Shown piece by piece: positions 12,101 to 24,521 of a stretch of DNA of 64,000 nucleotides (its first letter is position 1; each line of letters opens with the position of its first letter). Both the position numbers and the translations under genes were made by a program. A model generated the notes under the pieces. The model had not been told where the DNA came from. It searched no databases and saw only the letters and a program-made list of their open reading frames with translations. Origin of the DNA: Gorsachius magnificus (Eukaryota; Chordata; Aves; Pelecaniformes; Ardeidae). Where the stretch lies: NCBI GenBank assembly GCA_034008185.1, contig CM067084.1:12419385-12483384 (forward strand), read 5' to 3'.

Positions 12101-15100
12101 TTTTTAGTATTTTGAGCTTTTAGGAAATGTAAAATTTTCACAATTAGGCATCTTAGCAAAGACAGATGCTAAAAAAGTTTAGCAATGCATAAAAACTAAT
12201 CAAGACAGTAGAATACTATAACAATAAAGAATTACCCTATGAATAGCTCTGACAACCTGTTAAATTTGTGTCACTTATTTTAACAAGAAGATTTGAAGAA
12301 GGAAGAAAAAAAAGAGAAGATAAATAGTTATGTCTTTGTGCCTTCCTAAATTCCTGAGCTGGTCAGAACAGTATTTTTTTCTTTAATAAAGCTAAAAGTT
12401 GTGGGGTTGGGGTGTGTTGTTTTAATCAGAAAACATGATCTGTTGATATACAAAGTTCTCATGGGAAAGCTCCACTACTTTCAAGAATTTTTAATGCAAA
12501 AATTGAGAGATTCACAATATAACTTTTTTTAGTGACATTCTTAACAAAAGTACATAGTCTGAACCCTAGAAGAAGAGCAGACATTCCAGTTCTTACTCTG
12601 AATCCTCTCAATATTCAACATTGAGTTAGTCTCTCAAGTCTTGTTGGAAAACCAGGCAAATACCTCAATATTCACTGGACCAACAAGAAACAGGCAGAGT
12701 TCATAAACCCAGTGGTTAGATTATTCATTTAGGTTGCAGAAGAAGCAATCGCTTGCCTGGACTACCTACGGTCATGCAGAATATGTAATTATCATTTGAC
12801 TCTTCCACATCATGGGTGACTGTCTGGATTACCAGAAAAATGATCTAAAGTGTGTCTGTCTTATTTTTCTGAATAATTTCAACATGGAAGTATTTTGAAT
12901 GTGCTGAACAAAATATTTTATGGAGTGGAAAAATGTATTTAGTTACAAATTTTCTGTGGGGTTTTTTCCATTATTTACATTTTTTAAATTATCAGTAGTG
13001 AGCACAGTTCTGTTGTCAAAAAATTGAGTTCTCGGCTCTAAACATACAACTAGAGAGCAGAAGATTCATAATGTATTTATCTTGTATCTTTGCTAATAAA
13101 CCAGCAGCATTTATAAAATCCATAATCAAAACAAGAAAAAGGGAAAGGAAAAATAGCTGGTATCATAACAAAATGGATTTAAGCTAAACCCATAAGAAGC
13201 TTTATTTTTACTGATTTTTTTTTTTTTTGGTAGCATTTTAGAGATAGGACTCAAGCAAGTTTTTATGCAGGATTATATGTAAAGCTGACAATCTCACAAA
13301 ACTAGTCAGAACTGTTAACATTAAGAAAAAGTACTCCACAAACACATCCAAAATGCATACGAGTTAAGCCTTAGGCAAAAAATAATAATGACATCCTTAA
13401 GATAGTGGAATTTTTTTTTTAAAAAAAAGGTATCATAGAAAGAAGGAAAACAGAAGGAATACACATACATGGAAAGGAAAAAACCACCAAGAAACAGAAA
13501 CTCTGACCAGACTATCATGTACAATTATAAATACCACCAAACCCATTAGTATATTCTTAATGCATCCATACATTATATTATGATAGCACTCTATGGGGTT
13601 TTTTGTATATTGTTACTTTTACATGATAAAAATATAGTTAGCAAAGCTGAAACCAATCAGGCAAGGGTTTTGGTCACTTTTTTGGATTTAACTTAGACAA
13701 TCATGCACAGACAGTATAATCTGCCACACATCCGTATGCTCAGTAAAATCAGTATAATATCTGTCATGAAGCAATATCACCAACTAGTAAGTCAGCAGCA
13801 AGCAAACCACCATTCAGTATGTCCATTGAATTCTTTGGGCATTATTATCTTATTTCTCTATATTTCCTTTTAGTAATTAGTACTTTAAAATGGAAATCTA
13901 ATTTACTAATTTTTAAAAGGTACAAGTAGTTCACTGGCAAAAAGTATTCACAGCCAAACTAAATGGAAAATCCCACTTCACATTCCATTAACATCAAAGG
14001 AAAATAATCAACCGACGTTACTGTGAATAGGGTGTGGACTCCAGAAGAATTTAAAAGTGTCTCCACACACTGGTAGCTTCAAGTAAGGCAACAATGAATC
14101 AGCAACTGTCATGTTAAATAAGGAGTTACAAAGATTTTTATTTTTTTTAAACTAATGATAGACTGAATGTCAGGTGAGAAATATTCCGTCAGCTTATTGT
14201 GTGATTTTATATCTAGACTAGCTGTATTGACAGCCATAAGAGAAAGAGGGAAGACATAGAGGGTTGTTTCATTGCTAGGTGGAATTTCAGAAATTGCCAC
14301 CTTTTATTTTTATAGCGTGATCCATTTTTACTCTAAAAATATTTGTAGTAGCCTTGGCTCTCCAGTACTTGCTAAGGTAGATATTCTTTGCCTTTCAGCA
14401 GAGGCTGCTGAATTGATAGCCTGTTTGGAGGATCCTGTTATGTAGGTGTGCAACTCTCAACTAACTCTAGAGTTTAAAAAATGAACTTAATGTCTCAAGT
14501 TTTGAAAAATATATAGTTTGTTCTAGAGGCTCCTGAAGGAAACAAGACACAAGTTATTGAGCTTAATGCATAGGTAACAGAGCAATTTAATGTCCCTCTG
14601 GCCATTAAATTATGCAGGAGGTCAAATTGCACAGTCAAATGCCTGCTCAAGCCTTTAAGTACATAAAATATATGAAACTTCCTGAAATGACAGCCGCTTG
14701 CATGTTATATATTTCCATTTGCATTTACAAGATCCTGGAGATATTAAGATGTATCATCTTTCCTGGAATAAGCCTAGATGTCACTGGGGGAACTCAAATG
14801 AGCCCTGGGAACTCTGCAACTTCTTGCTGACCGTTTTAAGAGAAGAGTCAAGGGAGTCTGCTGCCTGTTATCTGCAGTAAAGTATGAAGAGATTTATGGT
14901 ATTAAGCTTTATGAGAAATAATGGCACAGGAGCAAATCAATGATATGATTGTGCCTGGTGCGGAGGCTCCTGGCCCGAGACCAAAAAGGCACTTCATTAT
15001 CTATGGAGCCTAAAGCCAAAGGCAGTTTGTTGGGCAAACAGTTACTTAAAAGCTAGATTTTCCTAACTTCTTGGCTAGATTCAAAGGTAGTCAGCTCCCA

Positions 15101-18100
15101 TTTTGCTATCAAGAAAGATCATATATTCAATTGAGTTCAGCAATAGGTCTAGTAGGAAATTCTCATGAGGAATATTCTTCCACTTGAAAAGGCCAGGTCA
15201 CTGAAACCAAGAAAGCGGGAGAGAAAGCCCTCAAGCTGTGTACTAGAAATACAGACTTCTGAAGTACCCTAGGGAAATGGGAGAGAGTAAGATGGGAGGC
15301 TGCAAACAAATAAAATAACACCTTTTTCTTACAAAAGGACCTGCACGCATAGGGGTGTTTCTCTCCAAAGAAAAGAAAAGATAAATGGGAAAGGAAGAAA
15401 GGAAGAGCCAGATTCTGTCCTGAGTAGCAAGACCCTGTGGTCAGAACATTCTTATAGTGTAGACACATAAATTCAAAACCAAGCAAATTTTTAGGAATTT
15501 TCCTAACTTGAGGACATCTGATGGGATTATTTCACTTTAAAATTTAACAGAATTAACTTCGATAGGTCAAATATATATATGAATATCTGTAATAACATAT
15601 TGTATCTTAAATCAGATAAAAAGACCTTTTTGTTTTGTGCAAAAGAAAAATCCAGTGAAACTATGTTTTTAACAACTTATACTGAATGCCTAAACAGGAA
15701 GAAAACAAACAAAACCCCCAAACAACAGTACTTTTTCAGCATCTTTATGGTTCAGTATCTTCAACAGTACTGCTCCAGTTGTTTAAAGAAGTAAACCGTG
15801 AGCACATATGCTGTAAGGTTTAATCCCAAATTACGTCTACTTCACAAATGAACCAAAGGGAATACGTTTACTCTTTCACGTGAGCTGAAGCAGTGTCAAA
15901 TCAGCTTTGTCCCTTCTGATTCCTGCCTTTGACTGCAGAATTGTCACAGACCACCCAGAGGCAAATCTTTCCTTTAAATAACGGACAGGAAATACAAACC
16001 TTCAAGTGCAGTTAGTGTTCAGTATTACATAGCAGAAGATAAGCAGCATGTAGTTAAATTGTCAGACATTAAAACATGCACAAATAATAACAAATCTCAT
16101 AAAGTACTGTGCACCAGCCAAAGTTTGCAACTTCAGGGTAAGTTCCAGGAGGCAGAAACATCTAAATGTCAGAGACCCAATGACAACCATTGCATGCATG
16201 AACACAAAACCAAAAAAACAAGTCCAATCCACGCATACTTCACAGCAGCCGCAAACCAAAGAGAAAGTTAGCTGTGGACCTGCTAAGAAAGAACAGTTCA
16301 TCTAGTCAGCAAGATTAACCAACTAAAACAATTTAACTTGCTTTAGCAGGTCCTAAAAATAACCAGTTCTTCAAATTTATTTGAACATTATATTGCCTTA
16401 CGTTAACATAAGGAAGGAAATTCTTATCCAGAACAGAGCTTTTAAGCACTATGGACATTAAGTGTCACAGAGTATAAGCCTGTATACATTACAAAAAAAA
16501 GACATTATACACTATAAACATATGTATATCTATACACTACAAATAATGTTATAAAGAAATTGAGAGAATAGACCCACTAGCTATTTAAAATTAATTATAA
16601 AAATATCTTTTTCTAGATAATTGTTCTAAAGAATAAAGAACATTCTGGAAAAATGGAATAATCAAAGCTAAATCCTTTACACTGAGAATCAATTGAGCCA
16701 TCAGACAGCAAGTTTTGAACATATTCCAGCTTTTACTCAAGCTCCTGGTTGCATATTTCCAAACTTGCCATGCTCTACTTCTGACACTCTTTCCAGACAT
16801 TTTTAGGAAGAGAGACCATCTCTCATCACTGGTACAGAAATTCAGCAAACATTCACGCATATCCAATCAAATCCACAGGAGTTTGCCACACAAATTTCTT
16901 TATGAATCAATTCTTAAGAATTTAAATTTTACCAAAACATTTGCAGTTATGTCTTTCAGGGAAGCAACACTCTAGAAAATGAACAGATATCGGAAAAGCC
17001 GAGGAAGAGAACTGTTTGAAATCAATGTTGCCTCGATAGTCTAGAATTTTCTTGAAAAACAACAACAAAAATAACAGGAAAAAAAAAAAAAAGGCAAAAA
17101 ACCAAAAAAAGCCCCACCAACATAATTTAAATAGCAGGTATTCACATAGGTAGAAGTGCAGGAGTACTGTGAAAATTCCTTCCCAGCTCTTACCTAAATC
17201 ATGGAATTAAAATACACTTACTTTTTCTGCTGACCATTGATCTAGCCCATAAGACATAGCAGTGGCTACTCTTTATTCACAGTATTTTAATAGGAGTTAA
17301 CATCCCAGAGCCACCTAACAACCATAAGGCCAGGTGGCAACCGCAGAGAAGCTCTGTCCATTCAGGAACGCAATTTGCTCCTCACCAAAAGACGTGTGAC
17401 GACGAGAGACATTTCGTCCCTCCCTACACGTAACAATTTCTATTGCAGCATGTGTAGCAACCTTCAGCACCAGAACAACTCACACAGTCATCAGACACAG
17501 GCGGCTTCTTTGTCACATTTGACAATTCTAGTTACCAGCAGAATTAATAACATCTATGTAGATTAATTTAGATAACAATTAAAAAAGTATATAAACACAT
17601 GTTTTCCTTTGTTCAGAATATGAAATCTTAAGTTGTACTCTGCTGACAAAACAACTTCTTTGTCATAGTACTGAAGAGCTAGGGAAATAATCTGTGATGG
17701 TCTTTGTGCCTTTTTTGCCATCAGATTCTTTTAAAGAACCCCCAATAGACTGACATTACTGTAAAGTTTAAAGGAAAACGTAGAAAACAATATACAATTG
17801 TAAATGGGCCAAGAGGAAAGTTTTAGACTTAAAATAAAGTGCTTGGACCCAAACATTATTAGCACAGTTAGTATTACCAATTCTTAAATGAAGTTTCTTG
17901 AAATAAATAAAAAGACCATTAAATCAAAATGAAAAAGTCTTTGTGGTTAGTATCTCTAATTTTTTCTTAATTTAGACATTATTGCTCTCAAAATTGAGTC
18001 AAAAGCAGGAAATATCCATCCATCGCCATTCATAATATGTGTAGTAGTTAGTGTGCGAACAATCCTTAGAGTCAACCAGAGTAGTTCTGAATAAATTATC

Positions 18101-21100
18101 ACTGTTCAATATAAATAAAACTGACACAGACTGCCTCGAGGGCAGTGACAGAAAGGATATTTTTCCAAAGGAAAGTCAAATATACAGTAACGAATTGACA
18201 GGCTAAAAATGTATGTCTATGCCTGAGACACCTACCCTGCTGGTTTGTATTATCCCCAAAGATAATGGTACCTGAACTTTGAACAAAGCGATCTCCCAAC
18301 TGGGAGCAACAGTTAAAATATGCTTTTCAATTTAGATTTCATCCACCTTAACCAACATATTCTGTTAATTATTTTCAGTAGATATATATAATTAATTTTT
18401 TACGTGGGCAGCCACTTATTCATACCTTGTTTATAGTCAGGATGAGAAATAATGAATATTCAAGTGTTTTAGCTCTTTTTTCCGCTTCTGTATTTCAAGT
18501 TAATAGTAGTGCACTGTGTAGCACCTACAAATACAAGTACATTTGAAATATTTATGACTGCGGGCTACATCTAATAAATAAATAAAAACAAGTAATTTTC
18601 ACAGTTTGCCTTAAATGTATCCACTTATTTTTATGCATGACTTACAGTGTAGATTCTTCCTATAAAGAAAAATTGCAGCTTACAGAAAAATACAGATACA
18701 TGCTGGCATGATGATAGGACTGGAGCAAAAAATTTATGAAATTTAAGGATTAGAAACCAACGGGTTTGGCTCACCTGGAGTTACAATTACCAGCAGTAAT
18801 TTTAATTAGCTAGAAAGGAACTGCATGTTACAGAGGTCATGAAGCAGAGCCCTGTCCCAGTATCTGAACAACTAGCAAGGAAGACTATAGTTCACATCCT
18901 GCCTGACTCCTTGCTATTTTGATGATAAACTTCATTAATAAAGGACCATATTTCTGTGTGCATTACTGGGCTTCCCAACCTGACCCCATGAACTGAAGGG
19001 TATTTTACAAATTTGTATACAGTAAACTACATTTTTCCTTTAAGGTTTTGCACAAATTTCCTTTTGTTAGTTAAGAAACTGCATGGTAACATATCATGAT
19101 TCTTTTTTCTAATTTTAATGCATTGAATAACTGTGTGTTTATAACCATATGGAAGAAAAAATTACATATGTGGTTAGACATTCACTTTCAATGAAGCTGT
19201 CAGACTGCCTTGCAAAGGTCGCATCACTGATAGGAAATACCAGATAGCAGAGGAAGTCTTTGCACGCATCAGTCATCTCATCAAAATAGCGATACAAATT
19301 GCAGTATGTCCATTTTATTATATCATTATTATTAATTATTATTACACAGTTTTAAGGTCAGCTGGCAAACAGCCTGTTTTTTTTCTTTATTACATTTTCA
19401 TAGACTGAGAAAAAGCAATCCTATTCTATCTCTATTCACTATTTTTCTATTTCTTACCAGGGAGATCATATTCTGCATGTTATTTTTGGGGAACTGTCTT
19501 TTAAACTAGAAAATATGTGCATATAGAGAGTCAATTCATGCCACACCCAGAACATACAGCTCTGCTTAGTTTAAGGCAGCAAGTCCCACAGCAGTTGGAG
19601 CCTATTCCAAGACTCTTGGAAAAGCTACAAAGATGGAATAGCCCTGGTAATCGGGTTTTACCAAATCATGTTCAACACAACTTCTACGTCTCTTTTACTA
19701 CTGACCTCAGTCATGAGTTTCTCTGTTTTGCACGTACTCCATCTCTTTCAGCCTTCAAACCCAGGAACTTTACAGATGTGAGCAGTGGAAGCCAGACCCA
19801 ACCCAAAAACTTTCCAAGCACCAGCTTTCCTTGCTTCAGTCTAATAAAGTGTAGCTATTGCTTTTTAATCAAATAAGGATTTCCATATGTTCCAGTGATT
19901 GCTTGCGTCCTTTACTGGCAAACAAAGAATGTTTTCCCATCCCCATATTATGTTTCCTTATTTAAATATGTACTCATCCAAATCCCACCAAGACAAACAA
20001 TGCATACTTTGGTTTGCAAAGGGCTGATTTTCTGGGTGAATTATAATAAGGAGTAATAAAAAAGCAGTCTAAATACAAGTGAACACAATGCAGAGTTAAA
20101 AAAAAAAGTTAACATTTTACCTTTTCAGCTCTATTTCAATACTGCATTTCATGTAGGTAATGAAAGGACATACCAAAGTTGGTTTACATCTAATTACTGT
20201 AACATTCTGTTACCTTTGGGAATGTCATTTTAAGGTAAAAGCTTATACAAGAAAACTCCAAGAAAATGGTTTGTCAGTTTAGTTAAACCATCGGACTGAT
20301 TTTTTTCATGTTTGTGATGCAAAATTTTTCTCTCTCGAGTTTCTTTGTCAGCAGTAGCGAACTTGTGAAAATACAGAGGTTGCAAAAGCTCGATGTAATG
20401 GTTTACTCATTCTGATTTAGGTACCATCTAGTAAGCACTTTTCTATGCTTTCTGCAGTTTCTTCTTTAAATAGGAGTATCTACAAGAGTAATTCACAAAG
20501 AAAAGCTAAAGAGATAAATACAACTGAAGAAATGTAATGACAATCTTCACTTAGAAAGTACAGAAGATGTATTTGGTATAGTGAATGAACAGAGTAGGAA
20601 GGAAGAAACAAAAATAATAAAGTAAAAATAAAGTAAAAATTTAGACTGTACTTCAGATGATGCAGAAATATGCAATAGTCAGCTCTGATAATTGATTGTT
20701 GCTTTAGTGGTCTGTGAGATAACGAGCACAGAAAAGTGGTAATCCTGATGCAAAAAACCATGACACATTCACTCTTCATATATACACACACACAAATCTC
20801 TCTATATAGATATGCATACACATTTATATAAGCTTTAAATGGATAACTGAAAGTGTAGTTTTATTTAAGGGACATGAAGACACAGTACATCCATCAACTT
20901 CTAATTGATTTAGTTTCCAGGCTTGTCTGTAGAAGTCATCTAAACTGAAAACTGTCAAAGGAAGGCTAGTAGGCAAACTAGGTCACTTATTTAATCTAAT
21001 ATGCAATTTCCTTCAAATTACTAAATTAATATGAAGATTAAAACTTTCCGGGAGTAATATGAACCGCCTCCTCTCATTCTCCGCATTTGGTGCCTGCCTT

Positions 21101-24100
21101 CCTCTATTTTTTCTTCTCACTGAAGTTCCTTTTTCCCCCCTCAGTTTCCACTGCCCTCAGAATTTATATTACCCTTCCCTGGTCCAACAAAGGAAGGGTG
21201 GATTAATCTCATTTGCCCCCTGCAAGAAATTATGTCTTTTATATAGAAGCTTGAATTAGCAAAACTGACTGGCAGTAACAGATGTCTACATACACACATT
21301 GACAGCTCCTGCAATATTTTTTTCCTCTGGTGCATGATCTCTAAACAAAAAACCAACAGTTTCCACATCAAACCTAAAAATCATGGGGTTTTATATTTTT
21401 CTTTAATTAGTCCTAACCAATTTAGCAATTTGATAGCATCTGGCTTGTGACTACTTTATCTTGCTGATAGCTGAAAATCTTATTTCAAGGTAAAGTAACC
21501 CCCAGGACAGTATAAATGCAGACTCTGGACTTCGACCATTCCCTCTGAAAATGTGAAAAATTGACTCTTGTAGGTGTGAGATGCCAGACTCAATGGAACA
21601 GCAATGAGAAAAAACCACACAGAATTTCCTCAGAACTGCAACTTTTTGCAGCACACAGTGAGAACAAGAGCGCATTTGTCTTTTCTAACAGCTTATTTTC
21701 CTTCACAGGACCAACATTCCCATCATGATTCATTACCATCCTAAACCTTCCTGTCTCAAGTATTTAGAGATGTTCAATTTTCTGAAAAAGAAAGCGGGCT
21801 TTATTTTCCCACCAAAAGCTATATAAGAAACCAAGCATTATTGGGGGGCGAGAAGAGGGAAACAAGTTTTAGAAGCCTTCATGAATTTTTTCATGAATGG
21901 TGTCCTTGCTACTATCATGCATAGGAACGAGAGAGAAGAAATTGCAGAGTCAAATTTTTGTTTTTCAATAGCAGCTAGTTACAGTGTAGCACAGCAGAAG
22001 GGAAAAATACTTTGGAGACTTTAAGAGATAGAAAAAACATAAGTGGAAAAAAACAGGTGAAATATTTGATGATTATTAATAATAATTACGTAGTGCATGA
22101 AATAACAACATAGAACATGCCAGGATCTAATAGGGATGTAGTTAATGGTTGGTTACCTCTGTTCACATTGAACAGCAGACTGTTGTGACTTTTTGTGAAG
22201 TATGTATTTTGTTTCTTAAAACGTAGTCTTTTACAGCCACACTTTTAAATGAAATGAAACAGTTACCACAGCTAAAAATGTTGATGAAGGCAATGCGATA
22301 GAGTTCAAAGTAATTTCATTCTGTAAAAAGATCAGAATAAGGAAGCCAATAGCGTTATTCAATCTTTGGGCCAAAGGTGTCATGAAACATAACAGCATGA
22401 TATGCCCTGAGGTAGTCTGGGCTGTCATCCAGAACAACTACGCGATATGAAACTGCCTTGTGGTATCAAACTTCCCCTGACCCACTACAATTTAGAATTT
22501 GTTTTCATCTGTCAGGTATTAAGAGAGTAGCATTAGAATCAGTTTGATTCAAAGATTAAAACCAAATAACATAACGCTCGCAGATGTGTTGTCACTTGCA
22601 AACCTTGGAAGGATGCAAGTTTTAAAACAATTCAGGGCACGTTCCATGAGGAATTGTACAAGTCCTTCCAAACTATCATGCAAGAACGCTCTGGGGAAGA
22701 GATTAAGTAAAACCAGGGAGAAAGAATATTATTTGTTCTCATTAATCTGGCAGAGAAGTATGACTAAATAGGTGACTTGTAACTTTTATAATTTCAGAAA
22801 GCTTTTTCCAGTAAGCATTATGACATAAGAGAAAATTTAGGGAATGCCACAGTAAGAGTAAATACATTGGGCCAGAATCTGTGCTTATGTGAACGGACAT
22901 GCACAATGGCTCTTGTTTTGGTCAGATTAATTAGGTTAGGCTAGAACAGATGGAAGTTGTGTTTAATCATGACTTTAGCATAAAAGTCTCCCTGAAGCAA
23001 AAAAAAGAATTGACTTAGTAACTAATGGCTGTGTTCTGCTAGTCACTAACAAGAATCTAATCAACACGTAGTTACATAATGCAATTAAGTTCAAAAGGCA
23101 CTTCATTCTACTTGTATGTTGTGTACTAATATTTCATAATTAAAATGTAAATGACCGACACTTACTCCATTCACAAATGTTGTCCAATCCTTCTGGACAC
23201 TCAAATTTTCCTAAAGCAATTGCTCTCATAATAGCCTGTAGTATGCAGCAAAACATCAGATTAGGATTATTGCACAGATAAATCATAAAAAACAGGCTAA
23301 GCAAAAGAGACATTACAGAATTTTACTAACAGAACCATCCAAGTTCTAGCATTTACAAAAAGAATATGAAACATTGAGTATACTACTTACAAAGTACATA
23401 TGTAACACATTAGTTACATACCACAGTGTAAAATAATTGTTACAAGACTGACTGATAAGGAAAACTTATAGACAGGCAGCAAGACTTTCTTCTGTAAATT
23501 AAATTTCAAGGCTTTATATTGCAATCTGCGGGTAGATACATACAACATAAATATGGGCAAGAACTGCGCGAGAATCAACTGAGCCAAAGCCAGTATATAA
23601 AACAAATAAGGTTGCTACTGTGAATGGAGGAAAAGTATGGAAAGCCTTCTAAAATGAATGCAAAGACTGTTAAATGAAATCTGAACAAAAGGGAAGGTAT
23701 CCAAAAAGAAATCAGAATAGATTTGACCCAGGGCAAACGTAGAGAGGGAGTTTTTTAAATTAAAACCTGAAGTGAACTTATCCTTTACAACAACAAATAA
23801 TAATGTAATTGAGGGGTTTGTTTGTGACCATGTCAAAACTATTCTGTCCAGAATGAGGTTTCCAATGGTAATTTGACAGCACAATATGTTGATTTTTCAT
23901 AAGGAATATACACTTACTTTATATCTTTTGAATTTGTTTTAAGCTAAATGAATACAAATATATGTGTTTATAAATGTATGATTATTCTTTGCATATGGAA
24001 AAATAATCCCAAATTTCAAAACAGACCTTGGAAAACTTGAGAAAAACAAATATTTGAGATGTCAAAAACAGACAAACCCCCAAATTTATACATATGCAAA

Positions 24101-24501
24101 TAAACAGTAAATTTTAAACATTAACTAGGAGTTATAATTTGGAGTTAAAAAAAGATAAATCAATGCTTCTAATTATTTCAGTGAATCTCAAATGAATCCG
24201 ACAATGAACTGTATAAATGTTTTATGTAAAATATAGCTATTTTGCTAACAGTCTAATTTCAAATTTATGTATCTTGCTTAGAGCTGTGACAGTGTAGTTG
24301 AAAATATGCAGTGTTAAATACCATTGGAATCACACTGAGCCTTTTCATCTCCCTCCACTGATGATAAAATTGATGGAATCAAGGTGAGTTGCTAGAATGT
24401 GGGCATGATGCCTAATCTGGATTGATTAGTTGGACATCGAGATAGGGAAATAGTTAATTCAGCAAAGAATACTTCTTTCATAAATGTACTGTTAAAAAAC
24501 T
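9131..24501. other. Gene-free AT-rich DNA with possible conserved non-coding blocks
   Basis: I recognise no gene, RNA gene or further LINE copy in this stretch. Open frames are short and shadow each other on both strands. It contains simple-sequence tracts, including the alternating tract at 9556-9598, a G/T-rich stretch at about 10470-10540 and A-rich runs near 17060-17110. Several blocks have the mixed-composition, TAAT-rich look of conserved non-coding DNA, for example about 11490-11580, 11825-12040, 14900-15030, 18770-18815 and 20160-20240. That reading is by eye only; no alignment was possible. Confidence 0.5.
9556..9598. repeat. 43-bp perfectly alternating pyrimidine-purine tract
   Basis: Every step from 9556 to 9598 alternates pyrimidine and purine. 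There is a TA repeat, a CA/CG-rich middle (acacgcacacgtgcgcacac) and then a TA repeat again. The centre contains CACGTG at 9576-9581. Such tracts can adopt Z-DNA in the CG/CA part and melt or extrude as a cruciform in the TA flanks. It is a compound microsatellite and is probably length-polymorphic. Confidence 0.9.
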
Positions 24502-24521
24502 AAAAAAAAAAAAAAAAAAAA
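24502..24521 (+). repeat. A20 homopolymer
   Basis: An uninterrupted run of 20 A lies between ct and gcc. There is no recognisable retrotransposed sequence immediately upstream, so it is recorded as a simple repeat rather than a poly-A tail. Confidence 0.9.
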
